From UMGS1889 sp964540575 (GTDB lineage: Bacteria; Bacillota; Clostridia; Oscillospirales; Ruminococcaceae), in contig CAZINI010000009.1 in the NCBI GenBank assembly GCA_964540575.1, forward strand, positions 10,875-74,874: a stretch of 64,000 bases of DNA, read 5' to 3'. Numbering within the stretch: position 1 is the stretch's first letter; every line of letters starts with the position of its first letter. Under the pieces are notes generated by a model. The model saw nothing but the letters and a program-made list of their open reading frames with translations. It did no database searches and had not been told where the DNA came from. The position numbers and the translations under genes were made by a program. This document shows positions 33,306 to 42,499 of this stretch, piece after piece.

Positions 33306-34183
33306 TCTGCATTAACAAGCCGAAAGGCTTTACCTCGTTTGACGTTGTTGCGAAGCTCAGAGGTATTCTGAAAATGCGTCGGATAGGTCACGCAGGAACT
33401 CTTGACCCTATGGCGGAGGGCGTTCTTCCCGTGTTTATCGGCAGTGCCACAAAGGCATGTGATATGCTGCCCGACCATGACAAGATATATCGTGCGGGCT
33501 TTAAGCTGGGACTTATTACCGATACGCAGGACTCTACGGGGACAATAATCGCAAAGTCGGATCATTCCGATATTACCGAGGAAGCTCTGGAAGCCGTTCT
33601 CGATAAATTCAGGGGAGATATTATGCAGATCCCCCCTATGTATTCCGCTGTTTCCGTGAACGGTCAGCGGCTTTACGACCTTGCAAGAAAGGGGATAGAG
33701 GTGGAAAGAAAGCCTCGTCCCATTACCGTTTATTCCTTAAAGCTGCTTTCCTTTGACAGCATATCGGGCGAGGGCTTTCTGGAAATTTCCTGCTCAAAGG
33801 GAACGTACATCAGAACGCTTATCCACGATATTGGAAATGAACTGAGATGCGGCGGAATTATGACCTCACTTGTGAGAACGTCCGCCTGCGGATTTACTCT
33901 GGACGGCTGCCACACTCTTGATGAAATAAGCGAGGCTGTCAGCAGCGGAAAGGGATTTCAAAGCTTCGTTATCCCTATAGAGCGGGTTTTCGGTTATCTT
34001 CCGCAGGTGCATCTGAACGAGCGTCAGACGGAAATGTACCGCAACGGCGTCAGGCTGGACGCTTCAAGGCTCACAGGCAGTCCCGCAAACGGAGAACGTG
34101 CGGCAGTTTACGGCTGCGACGGCATCTTTCTGGGCATAGGCGTTGTCTGTGACGGGCTTTTGAAGGTTTTGAAAAATTTCTGA
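33293..34183 (+). CDS. truB: tRNA pseudouridine(55) synthase TruB
   Basis: 296 residues. HAGTLDPMAEGVLP carries the catalytic Asp (D38), and the PPMYSAVSVNGQRLYDLAR and KGTYIRTLIHDIG motifs follow. It makes pseudouridine 55 in the T-loop of tRNAs. It overlaps nrnA. Confidence 0.94.
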   Translation: MAGIICINKPKGFTSFDVVAKLRGILKMRRIGHAGTLDPMAEGVLPVFIGSATKACDMLPDHDKIYRAGFKLGLITDTQDSTGTIIAKSDHSDITEEALEAVLDKFRGDIMQIPPMYSAVSVNGQRLYDLARKGIEVERKPRPITVYSLKLLSFDSISGEGFLEISCSKGTYIRTLIHDIGNELRCGGIMTSLVRTSACGFTLDGCHTLDEISEAVSSGKGFQSFVIPIERVFGYLPQVHLNERQTEMYRNGVRLDASRLTGSPANGERAAVYGCDGIFLGIGVVCDGLLKVLKNF

Positions 34184-34198
34184 CGGGAGGAGAAGCTT

Positions 34199-35131
34199 TT
34201 GATAGACAAGCTGATTGATTTGCAAAGCCCTCCCGAAAAAAAGACATCGGTGGCTCTGGGATTGTTTGACGGCTGCCACCGAGGTCATAATCAGGTCATC
34301 AAAAGGGCGGTTGAAAGGGCACGGAAATACGATCTTGCACCTGCCGTTTTCACCTTTGACACAAACACGGTAACGTCCAAAAGCGGTGCTTCCGAAAGGA
34401 TAATGACTGACAGGCAGAAGCGGGATCATTTCCGAAGCTGCGGCGTTGAATATATCTATTCGCCGAATTTTGCCTTGTTGAAGGACTTGTCCGCCGAGGA
34501 ATTTATCGAGGAGATACTCGTCAGGAAAATGAACTGCGGTGCGGTTTTCTGCGGAAAGGATTTTACCTTCGGCAGAAATGCGGGCGGCAATTCAAGGCTG
34601 TTAGCTGATATTTGCGGCAGTCGGTACGGCATCTTCTGCGATATTATTGCGGATGAAACGCTTTTCGGTATTAAGGTGTCCTCCACACGGATAAGGGAGC
34701 TTATCAGGGAGGGCAAGGTGTTCGATGCAAATTTGCTGCTGGGACATTTTTACTCGGTCTATGAGCCTGTAATTCACGGGCATGAGCTGGGGAGGACTAT
34801 GAATTTCCCCACCATTAACCAGCTTATCCCCGAAAATACAGTCGTTCCGAAGCACGGTGTTTATGCGTCGTTTACTCAAATCAACTACAAAAATTACCGA
34901 TCTATAACAAACATAGGCGTCAAGCCAACGGTGGAGAAAAACTCCGCCCTGCTTGCGGAAACATATATAATCGGGTACGAGGGCGATCTTTATGGGCAGA
35001 GGATAAATGTGTCCCTGTATGATTTCGTTCGTCCCGAGATGAAATTCGGCAGTATTGACGAGCTTTTTGCACGAATTGCCGCCGATACGGAATATGTAAA
35101 AAAGCTTGACTATAAGTACAATTTATTTTGA
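34199..35131 (+). CDS. ribF: Bifunctional riboflavin kinase/FAD synthetase
   Basis: 310 residues. The N-terminal FMN adenylyltransferase half has GLFDGCHRGH and SSTRIRELI; the C-terminal riboflavin kinase half has GRTMNFPTIN. It converts riboflavin to FMN and FAD. Start is TTG 34199 after GGGAGGAG. Its place after truB is conserved in many bacteria. Confidence 0.93.
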   Translation: MIDKLIDLQSPPEKKTSVALGLFDGCHRGHNQVIKRAVERARKYDLAPAVFTFDTNTVTSKSGASERIMTDRQKRDHFRSCGVEYIYSPNFALLKDLSAEEFIEEILVRKMNCGAVFCGKDFTFGRNAGGNSRLLADICGSRYGIFCDIIADETLFGIKVSSTRIRELIREGKVFDANLLLGHFYSVYEPVIHGHELGRTMNFPTINQLIPENTVVPKHGVYASFTQINYKNYRSITNIGVKPTVEKNSALLAETYIIGYEGDLYGQRINVSLYDFVRPEMKFGSIDELFARIAADTEYVKKLDYKYNLF

Positions 35132-35146
35132 AAGGACAAATGTCAA

Positions 35147-36604
35147 ATGGATAAAAAAGTAAGAACCAGATTTGCACCCAGTCCCACGGGCTATATGCAC
35201 ATCGGAAATCTGAGAACTGCACTTTACACATACCTTATTGCAAAGCAGAATGACGGAACCTTTATCCTCCGCATCGAGGACACCGACCAGGAAAGATATG
35301 TTGAGGGTGCTACCGAGGTCATCTACAATACTCTCAGACAGACAGGTCTTATCTGGGACGAAGGCCCCGACATCGGCGGTCCCGTAGGTCCTTATATCCA
35401 GTCGGAAAGAATGGGAATTTTCAAGGACTACGCTTTGCAGCTGGTTGAAAGCGGACATGCATACTACTGCTTCTGCACCAAGGAGGAGTTGGAGGAAATG
35501 CACAAGATTCAGCAGGTTTCCGGTCAGCCCACAAAGTATAACGGACACTGCCGCAAGCTCTCCAAGGAAGAGGTAGAAAAGCGTCTTGCAGAGGGCGTTC
35601 CTTACGTTATCCGTCAGAAGATACCCGAGGAGGGAACTACCACATTCCACGATGAGCTTTACGGAGATATTACCGTTGAGAATTCCACTCTGGACGATCA
35701 GGTGCTTATCAAGGCAGACGGTATGCCCACCTATAATTTCGCAAATGTTGTGGACGACCATCTGATGGGCATCACTCATGTTGTAAGAGGAAACGAGTAT
35801 CTTTCCTCTGCACCTAAGTACAATCTGCTGTATGAGGCATTCGGCTGGGAGCCGCCCAAGTATATCCACGTTGAGCATATTATGAAGGACGCTCAGCATA
35901 AGCTTGCAAAGCGTGACGGCGATGCTTCTTTCCAGGATCTGCTTGACAAGGGCTATCTGGTCGAAGCTATCATCAACTATATTGCTCTGCTGGGCTGGGC
36001 ACCTAAGGGCGAGAATGAGATATTCTCTCTTGAGGAGCTGAAGAAGGAATTCAGCATCAGCGGACTTTCCAAATCTCCCGCAATTTTCGACCCCATGAAG
36101 CTCAAGGCTATCAATGCGGAGTATATCAGAAGAATGAGCTTCGAGGATTTCAAGGCGGCTGCTCTGCCTTATATCCGTCAGACCGTTAAGCGTGAGGATA
36201 TTGACATTGATGTGCTGGTAAGAACCTTACAGCCGAGAGCAGAGGTGTTTGTTGACATTCCCGAGCAGGTGGATTTCATCGACGCTCTGCCCGAATATGA
36301 CAACGCTCTTTATGTTCATAAGAAGATGAAAACCAACGAGGAGACCGCTCTTTCCGCTCTGAACGAGATACTTCCCGTTCTGGAAGCTATTCCCGAAAAT
36401 GAGTGGAATGAGGAGAAGATACACTCCGAGCTGTTTGCACTTATCGAGAAGCTGGGCGTTAAGAACGGCTGGCTGCTGTGGCCTCTGAGAGTTGCGGTAT
36501 CGGGCAAGCAGTTCACTCCCGGCGGCGGAATTGAGCTTTGTGCAGTTATCGGCAAGGCTGACAGCATTGAGAGAATCAAGAAGGGTATTGCTAAACTCTC
36601 TTAA
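35147..36604 (+). CDS. gltX: Glutamyl-tRNA synthetase
   Basis: 485 residues, class I. RFAPSPTGYMHIGNLRTAL holds the HIGH motif, and KLAKRDGD is the KMSKS-like loop. It charges tRNA-Glu, and possibly tRNA-Gln in a non-discriminating form, which cannot be told here. It closes the rimP operon, 15 bp after ribF. Confidence 0.94.
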   Translation: MDKKVRTRFAPSPTGYMHIGNLRTALYTYLIAKQNDGTFILRIEDTDQERYVEGATEVIYNTLRQTGLIWDEGPDIGGPVGPYIQSERMGIFKDYALQLVESGHAYYCFCTKEELEEMHKIQQVSGQPTKYNGHCRKLSKEEVEKRLAEGVPYVIRQKIPEEGTTTFHDELYGDITVENSTLDDQVLIKADGMPTYNFANVVDDHLMGITHVVRGNEYLSSAPKYNLLYEAFGWEPPKYIHVEHIMKDAQHKLAKRDGDASFQDLLDKGYLVEAIINYIALLGWAPKGENEIFSLEELKKEFSISGLSKSPAIFDPMKLKAINAEYIRRMSFEDFKAAALPYIRQTVKREDIDIDVLVRTLQPRAEVFVDIPEQVDFIDALPEYDNALYVHKKMKTNEETALSALNEILPVLEAIPENEWNEEKIHSELFALIEKLGVKNGWLLWPLRVAVSGKQFTPGGGIELCAVIGKADSIERIKKGIAKLS

Positions 36605-36706
36605 ATCTGTCACTTTCCTTTCACATTTACAGAGTATACTAAATATGTATTATGCGGCGGCAGAAATAAAAAGATTTCTGCCGTCAAATTCGGGAGGACT
36701 GTATAA

Positions 36707-37765
36707 ATGATCGAGGTCAAAAATCTGACTAAGCATTACGGTCAGAAAAAAGCCGTGAACGATCTGTCATTTACCGTAAATGACGGCGAGATACTCGGCT
36801 TTCTCGGACCCAACGGTGCCGGAAAATCCACTACAATGAATATTCTCACGGGATATATCTCATCTACCGAGGGACAGGCTCTTATCAATGGCATAGACAT
36901 TCTTGAAGAGCCTACCAAGGCGAAAAAGGAGATAGGCTATCTGCCCGAGCTGCCGCCTCTTTATCTTGATATGACGGTCAGGGAGTATCTGAATTTCATC
37001 TATGACCTGAAAAAATGCAAGCTGCCCCGCAAGGCACATTTGGAGGACATCTGTGCTCTTGTCAAAATAACCGACGTTTATGACAGGATAATCAAGAATC
37101 TGTCAAAGGGTTACAAGCAGCGTGTGGGAATGGCACAAGCTTTGGTGGGAAATCCGCCTATACTTATCCTTGACGAGCCTACCGTCGGACTTGACCCCAT
37201 GCAGATAATCGAAATAAGAACGCTTATCAAGAAGCTGGGAAAGAAGCACACGGTCATTCTTTCGTCCCATATCCTCAGTGAGATACAGGCTACCTGTGAC
37301 CGTATCATTATCATTGACCACGGAACTATCGTTGCGGACGACACTACGGAAAATCTCACAAAGCTTGTCACAAACGACAACAAGCTTATTGTCCGCATAG
37401 ACGGTCCAAAAGCTGAGGTCGAGAAGATGATAAAGGGCATCAGCGGCGTTGTTTCCGTCAGGGCGGATATGGAGAGAGAGCCGGGTATTTTCGAATATGA
37501 CATTGAAGTCGCCGAGGGCAAGGACATTCGCAGGGAACTGTTCAAGCGTGTTTCCGACAGGAATTGGTATATCCTCGGAATGAAGAATACCGAGCTTACT
37601 CTTGAGGACATTTTCCTTAAGATAACTATGGGAGAAAAGGTCGTCCTTTCAAATGAAAAGGCTTCCGAAAAGGCTGTTGAGGAGCTTGACAAAATGTCGG
37701 AGGCAAACGGCGAACTGTCCGATAAAGAGGACAATTCTTCCGAAGAAAAGGAGAGTGAGGAGTAA
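36707..37765 (+). CDS. ABC transporter ATP-binding protein, Gld/ABC-2 type
   Basis: 352 residues. Walker A GPNGAGKS (34-41), signature LSKGYKQR, Walker B LILDEPTVGLDP and switch His are intact. A C-terminal extension of about 100 residues ends in an acidic tail (SDKEDNSSEEKESEE). Overlapping by 1 bp with the permease gene, it powers an ABC-2 exporter. The order ATPase, permease, GldG-like, DUF4340 recalls GldAFG-type systems, whose substrate is unknown in non-gliders. Confidence 0.85.
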   Translation: MIEVKNLTKHYGQKKAVNDLSFTVNDGEILGFLGPNGAGKSTTMNILTGYISSTEGQALINGIDILEEPTKAKKEIGYLPELPPLYLDMTVREYLNFIYDLKKCKLPRKAHLEDICALVKITDVYDRIIKNLSKGYKQRVGMAQALVGNPPILILDEPTVGLDPMQIIEIRTLIKKLGKKHTVILSSHILSEIQATCDRIIIIDHGTIVADDTTENLTKLVTNDNKLIVRIDGPKAEVEKMIKGISGVVSVRADMEREPGIFEYDIEVAEGKDIRRELFKRVSDRNWYILGMKNTELTLEDIFLKITMGEKVVLSNEKASEKAVEELDKMSEANGELSDKEDNSSEEKESEE

Positions 37766-38472
37766 TGGGTGCAATTTTCAGACGAGAGATGAAAGCGTAT
37801 TTCACATCTCCTATCGCTTACATTTTCATAGCGGTTTTCTATATTTACACGGGCTATTTCTTCGTAATGGGAAATATCTATTCGGGTACTATTGAAATGT
37901 CCAACCTGTTTGCAACGGTTTTCACCATAATGATGTTTATGCTCCCGCTGCTAACTATGCGGCTTTTCTCCGAGGAAAAAAAGCAGAAAACCGAGCAGGC
38001 ACTGCTGACTGCTCCCGTTAATCTTTTCGAGATAGTTTTCGGAAAATATCTGGCGGCAATGGTGGTTTTCCTTATTTCAATGGCGATATATATCGTATAT
38101 GCACTGGTGCTTTACGGCTTTGCGGGAAGCCTTTCCATAGCTACCTTTCTCGGCAATATGCTGGGGCTGCTGCTTTTGGGAATGGCATTTGTTTCGGCGG
38201 GAATTTTTGCTTCCGTGCTGACGGAAAATCAGATAGTATCGGCGATCGTTGGCTTTATTTTCAATATGCTGATGTATATGATCGACGTTATTGCGTCATC
38301 TGTAACTATCGCACCGATAAAGAGCGTTCTGCAGTCCCTTTCGTTCTATACGAGATATTATGAGTTTACAACGGGCATTATCAATATCGGAAGCGTTATA
38401 TTCTTCCTGAGCGTTGCCTTTATATTTAATTTCCTGACAGTCAGAGTGCTTGAAAAGCGTCGCTGGGGTTAA
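37765..38472 (+). CDS. ABC-2 type permease, GldF-like
   Basis: 235 residues with six predicted membrane helices. FRREMKAYFTSPIAYIFIAV and FSEEKKQKTEQALLTAPV are typical of the GldF/ABC-2 membrane subunit. It partners the upstream ATPase. Confidence 0.85.
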   Translation: MGAIFRREMKAYFTSPIAYIFIAVFYIYTGYFFVMGNIYSGTIEMSNLFATVFTIMMFMLPLLTMRLFSEEKKQKTEQALLTAPVNLFEIVFGKYLAAMVVFLISMAIYIVYALVLYGFAGSLSIATFLGNMLGLLLLGMAFVSAGIFASVLTENQIVSAIVGFIFNMLMYMIDVIASSVTIAPIKSVLQSLSFYTRYYEFTTGIINIGSVIFFLSVAFIFNFLTVRVLEKRRWG

Positions 38473-38487
38473 TAGGAGGTAATTGCA

Positions 38488-39981
38488 ATGAGTATTAATA
38501 AAAAACGTTTCAAATACGGCTCAATGGCAACGGCTGTTACCGTTGTTGTTATTGTTCTTGTGGTGCTGCTGAATGTTGTTGTGGCACAGCTGGGCAAGCG
38601 TACAAATCTGAGCTTTGATTTGACCCCGGGCAAGACCTTTGAGATAACTCAGGAAACAAAGGACTATCTGGCAACTATCGACCAGCCCGTAAAGATAGTT
38701 GTTATGGCGGACGAGCAGGTGTTTTCATCGGGAAGCATCTACTATAAGCAGGCTTATGAGATACTGAAAAAGTATGTCATCTGGTCGGATAATATCTCCC
38801 TTGAATTTGTAAATATGACAAAGGACCCCACCTACGTCAACAGATACAGCGAGATATACAAGGGCAGCATCAACGAGGGCGATATTGTTATCGAGGCTAA
38901 CAATAAGATAAGAGTTACCTCGGCTATCGACCTTTTCAATATTGAAACCGATTATTCCACATACTATACGACAGGTCAGCCAACAATGAAGGTTGTGTCC
39001 TCAAAGGCAGAGCAGGTGTTCACGTCGAATATTATGTATGTGACCGATGCAAATCCTATGACTGCCTGCATTTTCACCACCGATTCGGCAACACAGTCCA
39101 CAAGCTATTATGCAAATATGTTCAATGATAACGGATATGACGTGGTAAGCTGCAACCCCCTTACCGAGGGTATTCCCGAGGAGTCTGATATTATCGTTAT
39201 GATCGCTCCCCTCAATGACTATCCCGAGGATGTTATCAACAAGCTTTACGCATTCCTCGACAACGGCGGAAAGCTGGGCAGAAACCTTATCTACATTGCC
39301 GATTATGAGCAGAAGCCCACTCCCAACATTGATGCTTTCCTTGCGGAATGGGGCATAAAGGTAGGAAACGGCGTTGTTTACGATTCCAACACGGAAAATC
39401 TCACGTCTATCGGCGGAACTATCCCCGCTGTTTACACGGCGGTGACAAACGAGGATTACACGGCAAAGCTTGCACAGCCGTCCCTGCCTGTTGTTGTTCC
39501 GCTTTCCAGACCTATTGATGTTCTCTTTGATACCAAGGACACAAGAAGCACCGAGATAATTCTTTCAAGCCACGACACGGGCTATGTCATTTCCGAGGAT
39601 ATGGCTGACGAGAACGGCAGATTGGACGAGTCCAAAATAGTTGAGAAGAGCTATAACTTTATAGCAATGGGCAGAAAATACGCTTGGGAAAATAACGAGC
39701 AGATATACAGCAATGTGCTTGCTGTAGGTTCAAGCCTGATGCTTGACGAGTACCTCACACAGCTTTCCTATATCAACAACGGCGAACTTTTCGTTGAAAC
39801 GGTCAACACTATGTGCGGCAAGGAACAAGGCATTTCCATCGTTCCCAAGGACTTTGCAAGCACAACATTTGAAAGAACCGATAAGGAATTTACCGTTAAT
39901 CTGATAGTATTCTTAGTCTTTATACCTGCAGTCATCATAATTGCCTGCATTGCGGTATGCGTAAGAAGGAGAAACAGATGA
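38488..39981 (+). CDS. GldG-like ABC transporter auxiliary protein
   Basis: 497 residues: N-terminal helix (about 12-33), a large extracytoplasmic region with the ABC_transp_aux/GldG pattern (LSFDLTPGKTFEITQETKDYL and a D/N-rich core) and a C-terminal helix (about 470-491) with a basic RRRNR end. It would stand on the outside and pair with the permease. It has GGAGG upstream and overlaps the next gene by 4 bp. Confidence 0.8.
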   Translation: MSINKKRFKYGSMATAVTVVVIVLVVLLNVVVAQLGKRTNLSFDLTPGKTFEITQETKDYLATIDQPVKIVVMADEQVFSSGSIYYKQAYEILKKYVIWSDNISLEFVNMTKDPTYVNRYSEIYKGSINEGDIVIEANNKIRVTSAIDLFNIETDYSTYYTTGQPTMKVVSSKAEQVFTSNIMYVTDANPMTACIFTTDSATQSTSYYANMFNDNGYDVVSCNPLTEGIPEESDIIVMIAPLNDYPEDVINKLYAFLDNGGKLGRNLIYIADYEQKPTPNIDAFLAEWGIKVGNGVVYDSNTENLTSIGGTIPAVYTAVTNEDYTAKLAQPSLPVVVPLSRPIDVLFDTKDTRSTEIILSSHDTGYVISEDMADENGRLDESKIVEKSYNFIAMGRKYAWENNEQIYSNVLAVGSSLMLDEYLTQLSYINNGELFVETVNTMCGKEQGISIVPKDFASTTFERTDKEFTVNLIVFLVFIPAVIIIACIAVCVRRRNR

Positions 39982-41417
39982 ACAAGAGAGTTAAATGGAT
40001 CATTGCGGGTGCTTCTGCCGCCCTGCTTTTGGGCGGTGCGGTTGCTGCTCTTATGCTGACGGCTCCCGAGGAAAAGACCGATGATACTCCCGAAAAGGAG
40101 ATAACCAGCCGTCTTATTTACGAGAAAAAGCCCGACGACCTTAAAAAGGTTACGGTCAAAAACGAAAGCGGCGGATATGAGATAGTTCCCGACGGAAACG
40201 GCAGCTTCACCATCGAGGCGTTGAAGGAAGCCCCGCTGGACAGCAGTTCGGTGGCATCGGTGGCTGACAAGGCTTGCTCGGTGACCATTCAGGATACTGT
40301 TGCGGAAAATGCTCCCGATCTTTCGATATACGGACTTGACGCTCCCAAAGCAGAGGTGCGTGTGGAATTCGGCGATACAAACGGTACAGTTAAGGAATTT
40401 CTCGTGGGAAACACTTCTCCCAAAAGCAGCAAGACCTACTTTTCCTTTAAGGGAGAAAGCACGGTTTATCTTGTAAATACCACAGATGTCAGCGGCTATC
40501 TCAAAAAGGAATTTGATTTTATCGGCAGAGAGGTTTTCCCGTCTGCAAACACCGAGGAGGGAGCACAGGCTATCGAGGAGATCATCATTAGCCGTCGGGA
40601 TATTCCCTATGCTATTGAGATCTCATACGATGAACGAAACGACGAAAGCGGAACGGTTACGGGAAATTCGTCCACACACGTTCTGACCGCTCCCGTCAAG
40701 CTTGATCTTAATCCTGACAAGGCGAGTGATGTGCTGAACGGTCTGTACGGACTGACGGCGAAGGAGGCTGTCGTTGTCGCTCCCACCGAGGAGCAGCTGG
40801 CAGAATATGGTCTTACCGATGATACCTGCTTCGGCAAAATGGCAATGAAGCTGACTGACCGCATTTTCAGAATGACCTTCGGAAATGAGTTCAAGGACGA
40901 AAGCGACGAGGGATATTACTGCTATGTCAACGGCTTTGATGTTATCTATAAGTTCAGGAAGGCGTCCCTGCCCTGGGCAACGGTAATGCCGCTGGATATT
41001 ACAACGACAATGATAACCTCAAACTATATCTTCGATATTACGTCCATGGATATAAAGACTGCCGACCGCACATACGGCTTCACAATGTCCGGCAGCAGCA
41101 ATGACGATTTCGCTGTAAAGCTGGACGGCAAGGACGTTGATGTTGACAAATTCAAGACCTTCTATCAGTTCATTCTGCGTACCGCCGCCGAAGAGCTGTA
41201 TCTTGAGGAAACGGACAAGGAGCCGTACCTGACCATAACTATTAACGCAAATAACGGAAATACCGACGTTGTTGAGTTCATTGCGGACAGCGACAGAATG
41301 ACTGTTATCAAGCTCAACGGCAATGCGGATTTCCGATGCAGGACTGCGTACACCGACCGTTTGCTGGAAAATCTGAATATCCTCGAAAACGGGGGAGAAA
41401 TAATTACAACTTGGTGA
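39978..41417 (+). CDS. DUF4340 domain protein of the exporter operon
   Basis: 479 residues from ATG 39978, with an AAGGAG site. N-terminal membrane anchor (about 7-25), then a long outer domain with DUF4340 features such as LKKVTVKNESGGYEIVPDG and a LSIYGLDAPKAEVRVEFG repeat. DUF4340 proteins are routinely coded next to GldG. Function is unknown; a structural part of the exporter is likely. Confidence 0.8.
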   Translation: MNKRVKWIIAGASAALLLGGAVAALMLTAPEEKTDDTPEKEITSRLIYEKKPDDLKKVTVKNESGGYEIVPDGNGSFTIEALKEAPLDSSSVASVADKACSVTIQDTVAENAPDLSIYGLDAPKAEVRVEFGDTNGTVKEFLVGNTSPKSSKTYFSFKGESTVYLVNTTDVSGYLKKEFDFIGREVFPSANTEEGAQAIEEIIISRRDIPYAIEISYDERNDESGTVTGNSSTHVLTAPVKLDLNPDKASDVLNGLYGLTAKEAVVVAPTEEQLAEYGLTDDTCFGKMAMKLTDRIFRMTFGNEFKDESDEGYYCYVNGFDVIYKFRKASLPWATVMPLDITTTMITSNYIFDITSMDIKTADRTYGFTMSGSSNDDFAVKLDGKDVDVDKFKTFYQFILRTAAEELYLEETDKEPYLTITINANNGNTDVVEFIADSDRMTVIKLNGNADFRCRTAYTDRLLENLNILENGGEIITTW

Positions 41418-41538
41418 TGCGTTTCGGCAAAATTTTTAAGCGGCATATGATACAATAGTAATGTTCCCGAAATTTTCCTAAGGGAAAATCATACAAATAA
41501 AAAGTTAAAATTTTAGCTATAATTATTTGCAAAAATGC

Positions 41539-41567
41539 TTGAAATTATGAGATGATTGTGCTATAAT
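41539..41567 (+). promoter_or_regulatory. Promoter upstream of the 102-residue gene
   Basis: TTGAAA (41539-41544) and TATAAT (41562-41567), 17 bp spacing, 65 bp before the start. Confidence 0.65.
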
Positions 41568-41631
41568 TTTATCATAGAAACATTGTCCGTATTTCGGGGA
41601 CGATTTTTGATTAGCAAGGGAGGATAACATA

Positions 41632-41940
41632 ATGAGTGAGAAGAAGATCGAAAAGACAGATTCGGCAAAGAATGAGTTTTTCAGCTACAAGGGTTTTCCG
41701 CTTGTAAGAAATAAAGACACTATCTATTACGGAAATATGTCCGACAAGTATGTGGTTATGATGCAGATACAGGAAACCACAAAGGTCGGAAATCTCGATG
41801 TTGCCAGCAAGGTAAAGCTTTATCAGATGGCTACCGATGAAAAGCTTAATCCCGTGCAGGCTATTGTCAAGACCAGCGAAAAGAGCGGCCTTTACGAGGC
41901 TCTCGACATTGCTCACGCTTGGCTGACCAGAGCGGGATAA
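41632..41940 (+). CDS. Small conserved hypothetical protein
   Basis: 102 residues, soluble, no known motif. It has a basic N-terminus and a YYGNMSDKYVVMMQIQET core. It is monocistronic, with its own promoter, a strong GGGAGG site and a terminator, which supports a real gene. Function is unknown. Confidence 0.7.
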   Translation: MSEKKIEKTDSAKNEFFSYKGFPLVRNKDTIYYGNMSDKYVVMMQIQETTKVGNLDVASKVKLYQMATDEKLNPVQAIVKTSEKSGLYEALDIAHAWLTRAG

Positions 41941-41972
41941 TTGACAGCACCCGCCGACTCACCTAAAATACG

Positions 41973-42003
41973 AAAGCCGTCCCATGGTTGGGGCGGCTTT
42001 TTT
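41973..42003 (+). terminator. Terminator of the 102-residue gene
   Basis: AGCCGTCCC and GGGCGGCT pair, followed by seven T. Confidence 0.85.
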
Positions 42004-42013
42004 GTGCATAGTA

Positions 42014-42228
42014 ATACTAATCTTCAATCAACCTATGGACAAATCCGACAGCTATAACCCAGCCACTCGGCGTCAAGCACCCTTGACGGGCGTAATCTCC
42101 CCCAGCGGGGGAGGTGTCACGAAGTGACAGAGGGGCTGACCGACAGACCAGCCCGCCTGCGGTCGCTTTCCTTGATTGGCTGTGTTCTATCTGCCGTCTT
42201 TGTCTACAGAACGATTGAAGATTAGTAT
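42014..42228. mobile_element. MITE-like element with 16-bp terminal inverted repeats
   Basis: 215 bp bounded by perfect inverted repeats ATACTAATCTTCAATC and GATTGAAGATTAGTAT. There is no coding capacity; the interior has GC-rich hairpins such as TCCCCCAGCGGGGGA and GTCACGAAGTGAC. The right 60 bp recur near 52.91-52.97 kb. Confidence 0.7.
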
Positions 42229-42236
42229 AAAACTGT

Positions 42237-42268
42237 AAAAAGAAAAGCCGTTCGGGAAACCGAACGGC
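42237..42268 (-). terminator. Terminator of tRNA-Val
   Basis: On the minus strand GCCGTTCG/CGAACGGC is followed by TTTTC and more T, 5 nt after the CCA end. Confidence 0.85.
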
Positions 42269-42272
42269 ATAT

Positions 42273-42348
42273 TGGTGGAAACTATAGGGCTCGAACCTAT
42301 GACCCTCTGCTTGTAAGGCAGATGCTCTCCCAGCTGAGCTAAGCTTCC
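42273..42348 (-). tRNA. tRNA-Val(UAC)
   Basis: A 76-nt tRNA. Acceptor GGAAGCT region pairs with the 3' end before CCA; the anticodon loop CTTACAA gives anticodon TAC, which reads GUA. T-loop GGTTCGAGCC is canonical. Confidence 0.95.
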
Positions 42349-42362
42349 GTGTCAACAGAATT

Positions 42363-42391
42363 ATTATATCACAAGGGAAAGCATTTGTCAA
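42363..42391 (-). promoter_or_regulatory. tRNA-Val promoter
   Basis: TTGACA (42386-42391) and TATAAT (42363-42368) on the minus strand, 17 bp apart. Confidence 0.85.
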
Positions 42392-42499
42392 GTGCTTTTT
42401 TAAATTTTTTGATAGAAAAATGGAAAGCAGCCCTTTGTCATTTCGTTTATAGATAGCGAAATAAGCAAATATTCCCTAATGGGGGAGGGCTGCTGTAAA

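Noticed and set aside
36650..36690. Hairpin CGGCAGAAA/TTTCTGCCG after gltX as a terminator
   Set aside because: No T-run follows, and it lies just before the next ribosome site; its role stays open.
42017..42391. Frame on the minus strand with SSAGRASALQAEGHRFEP
   Set aside because: A well-known false product of reading through a tRNA gene, here tRNA-Val, and the MITE-like element.
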